From positions 1 to 6,979 of the forward strand of contig DIQU01000109.1 of NCBI GenBank assembly GCA_002426555.1: 6,979 bases of DNA, in the 5' to 3' direction. The notes beneath the pieces were generated by a model, which worked only from the letters and a program-made list of their open reading frames with translations, had not been told where the DNA came from and did not search any database. This document shows, piece after piece, positions 5,742 to 6,979 of the stretch. Origin of the DNA: Firmicutes bacterium UBA5454 (GTDB taxonomy: Bacteria > Bacillota > Clostridia > Caldicoprobacterales > DTU083). The first letter of the stretch is position 1; every line of letters begins with the position of its first letter. The position numbers and the translations under genes were made by a program.

Positions 5742-6979
5742 ATGACAAAAGAAATTGTCATTATATTGGACTTTGGGGGGCAAGACACTCATCATATTGC
5801 AAGAAAGGTCAGAGGCTTGAAGGTGTATTGTGAAATCCTTCCATGTCATGCATCTGTAAAACGGATTCAAAAGAAAAATCCCATAGGGATTATATTCGCT
5901 CGAGGTGCGGCCAGTGAGACCAAGGACGTATCTGAAGGCAGTGCTGAGGGATTTGAATGGGAAGTTCCCGTATTGGAGCTGGATGAGGCTCATCTGGACG
6001 AACAAATATTAAAGAACTTTTTATATGACATTTGCGGCTGTACCGGTAATTGGACCATGGCAAATTTTGCTCAGGAATCAATTATTGCACTGAAGGAGCA
6101 AATGAAAGGCAAGAAAGTCCTATGTGCTCTGTCCGGCGGTGTTGACAGTTCTGTAGCTGCTGTTATGGTGCATAAGGCGGTAGGCGACAATCTGACCTGC
6201 ATATTTGTTGATCATGGTTTACTGCGCAAAGATGAAGGAGACTATGTAGAGACGACTTTTAAAGAACAGTACCAAATGAATATAATACGGGTAAATGTCC
6301 AGGAAAGATTCTTAAATCGCTTGAAAGGCGTTACCGACCCTGAAACAAAAAGGAAGATTATCGGGGAGGAATTTATCCGAGTATTTGAAGAAGAAGCCAA
6401 AAAGATTGGTGCAGTTGATTACCTGGTTCAAGGCACTATCTATCCTGATGTGGTAGAAAGTGGCGTTGGTGCTGCTCTGGTAAAAAGCCATCACAATGTA
6501 GGTGGTTTACCAGATCATGTTGACTTCAAGGAAATCGTAGAGCCCTTAAGAGAGTTGTTTAAAGATGAAGTTCGTGAGCTAGGAGAGGAACTAGGTATTC
6601 CAAAAGAACTGGTTTGGCGTCAGCCCTTCCCAGGACCGGGACTTGCTATCAGAGTTATTGGCGATATCACAGAAGAAAAGCTCCATATTCTAAGGGAAGC
6701 GGACGCTGTTTTCCGAGATGAAATTGCCAAAGCAGGTTTGGACCAGGAAATCTGGCAGTACTTTGCTGTTCTGACTGGCATGCGCAGTGTTGGTGTTAAG
6801 GCAGACGAAAGAACCTATGATTACACAATTGCTCTTCGTGCAGTAACCAGTATTGATGCCATGACAGCAGACTGGGCGAGAATCCCTCACGATGTTATGA
6901 ATAAAATTTCCAGTCGTATAGTAAATAAAGTAGAGCATGTAAATCGAGTGGTTTACGATATTACCAGCAAGCCACCTTC
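5742..6979 (+). CDS. guaA: GMP synthase with truncated, catalytically dead glutaminase domain (3' partial)
   Basis: Converts XMP to GMP with ATP and ammonia, directly after GuaB in the pathway. The window holds 412 codons and ends in SKPP, just before the usual family terminus (…TIEWE), so the full protein should be about 418 residues instead of the usual 510-525. The ATP-pyrophosphatase part looks intact: KKVLCALSGGVDSSV with the PP-loop SGGVDSS at 131-137, FVDHGLLRK, QGTIYPDVVESG, KSHHNVGGLP, then the dimerisation domain with RQPFPGPGLAIRV and ADWARIPHDVM. The N-terminal class I amidotransferase domain begins normally (IVIILDFGGQ, 5-14; NPIGIIFARGAAS, 46-58). After EVPVLEL (74-80) it jumps straight to the end of the domain, LDEQILKNFLYDICGC. 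The Cys elbow (usually GICYG) and the His/Glu segment (usually FHPE) are absent, a loss of about 95 residues with the frame kept. I infer an ammonia-dependent synthase or one using a separate glutaminase. An assembly error cannot be excluded. Confidence 0.92.
   Translation, partial: MTKEIVIILDFGGQDTHHIARKVRGLKVYCEILPCHASVKRIQKKNPIGIIFARGAASETKDVSEGSAEGFEWEVPVLELDEAHLDEQILKNFLYDICGCTGNWTMANFAQESIIALKEQMKGKKVLCALSGGVDSSVAAVMVHKAVGDNLTCIFVDHGLLRKDEGDYVETTFKEQYQMNIIRVNVQERFLNRLKGVTDPETKRKIIGEEFIRVFEEEAKKIGAVDYLVQGTIYPDVVESGVGAALVKSHHNVGGLPDHVDFKEIVEPLRELFKDEVRELGEELGIPKELVWRQPFPGPGLAIRVIGDITEEKLHILREADAVFRDEIAKAGLDQEIWQYFAVLTGMRSVGVKADERTYDYTIALRAVTSIDAMTADWARIPHDVMNKISSRIVNKVEHVNRVVYDITSKPP

Noticed and set aside
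5742..6060. Frameshift in guaA explaining the missing glutaminase segment
   Set aside because: I checked codon by codon. The frame is unbroken and the distance between the retained motifs is too short to hold the missing residues in any frame.
1..6979. tRNA, rRNA, CRISPR array or insertion sequence
   Set aside because: No cloverleaf-like sequences, no regularly spaced long direct repeats and no transposase coding were found by eye.

Overview
The window looks like chromosomal DNA of a Gram-positive bacterium of the class Clostridia (Bacillota). The evidence is moderately AT-rich DNA, strong AAGGAG/AGGAG ribosome binding sites, three TTG starts and one GTG start among six main genes, a clostridial-type GuaB and GuaA, a bacterial OGG1-type glycosylase, and a P-loop protein ending in a probable Asp23/Gls24 domain. 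This placement is by recognition of the protein sequences; no search was run. All readable genes are on the + strand.

Layout. Positions 1-270 hold the 3' end of an unidentified gene whose last codons run into 7-bp tandem repeats. A dispersed-type hairpin repeat follows at 302-323. A sigma-A-type promoter at 362-390 precedes nth (endonuclease III, 469-1197). Next, 15 bases on, comes a P-loop/Asp23-like fusion protein (1213-2061). Positions 2062-2359 contain no intact gene but a probable remnant of an esterase-like gene. Then come ogg (8-oxoguanine DNA glycosylase/lyase, 2360-3232) and, 12 bases later, a DUF554 membrane protein (3245-4123) with an apparent internal duplication. A good promoter overlapping the DUF554 stop codon (4120-4148) probably drives guaB (4262-5728) and guaA (5742 to beyond the window end).

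How the genes work together. nth and ogg both encode base-excision glycosylase/AP lyases of the HhH-GPD superfamily, one for oxidised pyrimidines and one for 8-oxoguanine, so the left half is an oxidative DNA repair neighbourhood. guaB and guaA are the two consecutive steps from IMP to GMP (IMP to XMP, then XMP to GMP).

The most notable observation is that the encoded GuaA has lost about half of its glutamine amidotransferase domain in frame. The first strands of the domain are kept, but the nucleophile-Cys elbow and the His/Glu segment are missing, while the ATP pyrophosphatase and dimerisation parts look intact. This predicts an ammonia-dependent GMP synthase, or one served by a separate glutaminase. 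Other points are the P-loop/Asp23 fusion, the DUF554 duplication, and an Ogg with eukaryote-like residues at positions that read the base opposite the lesion.
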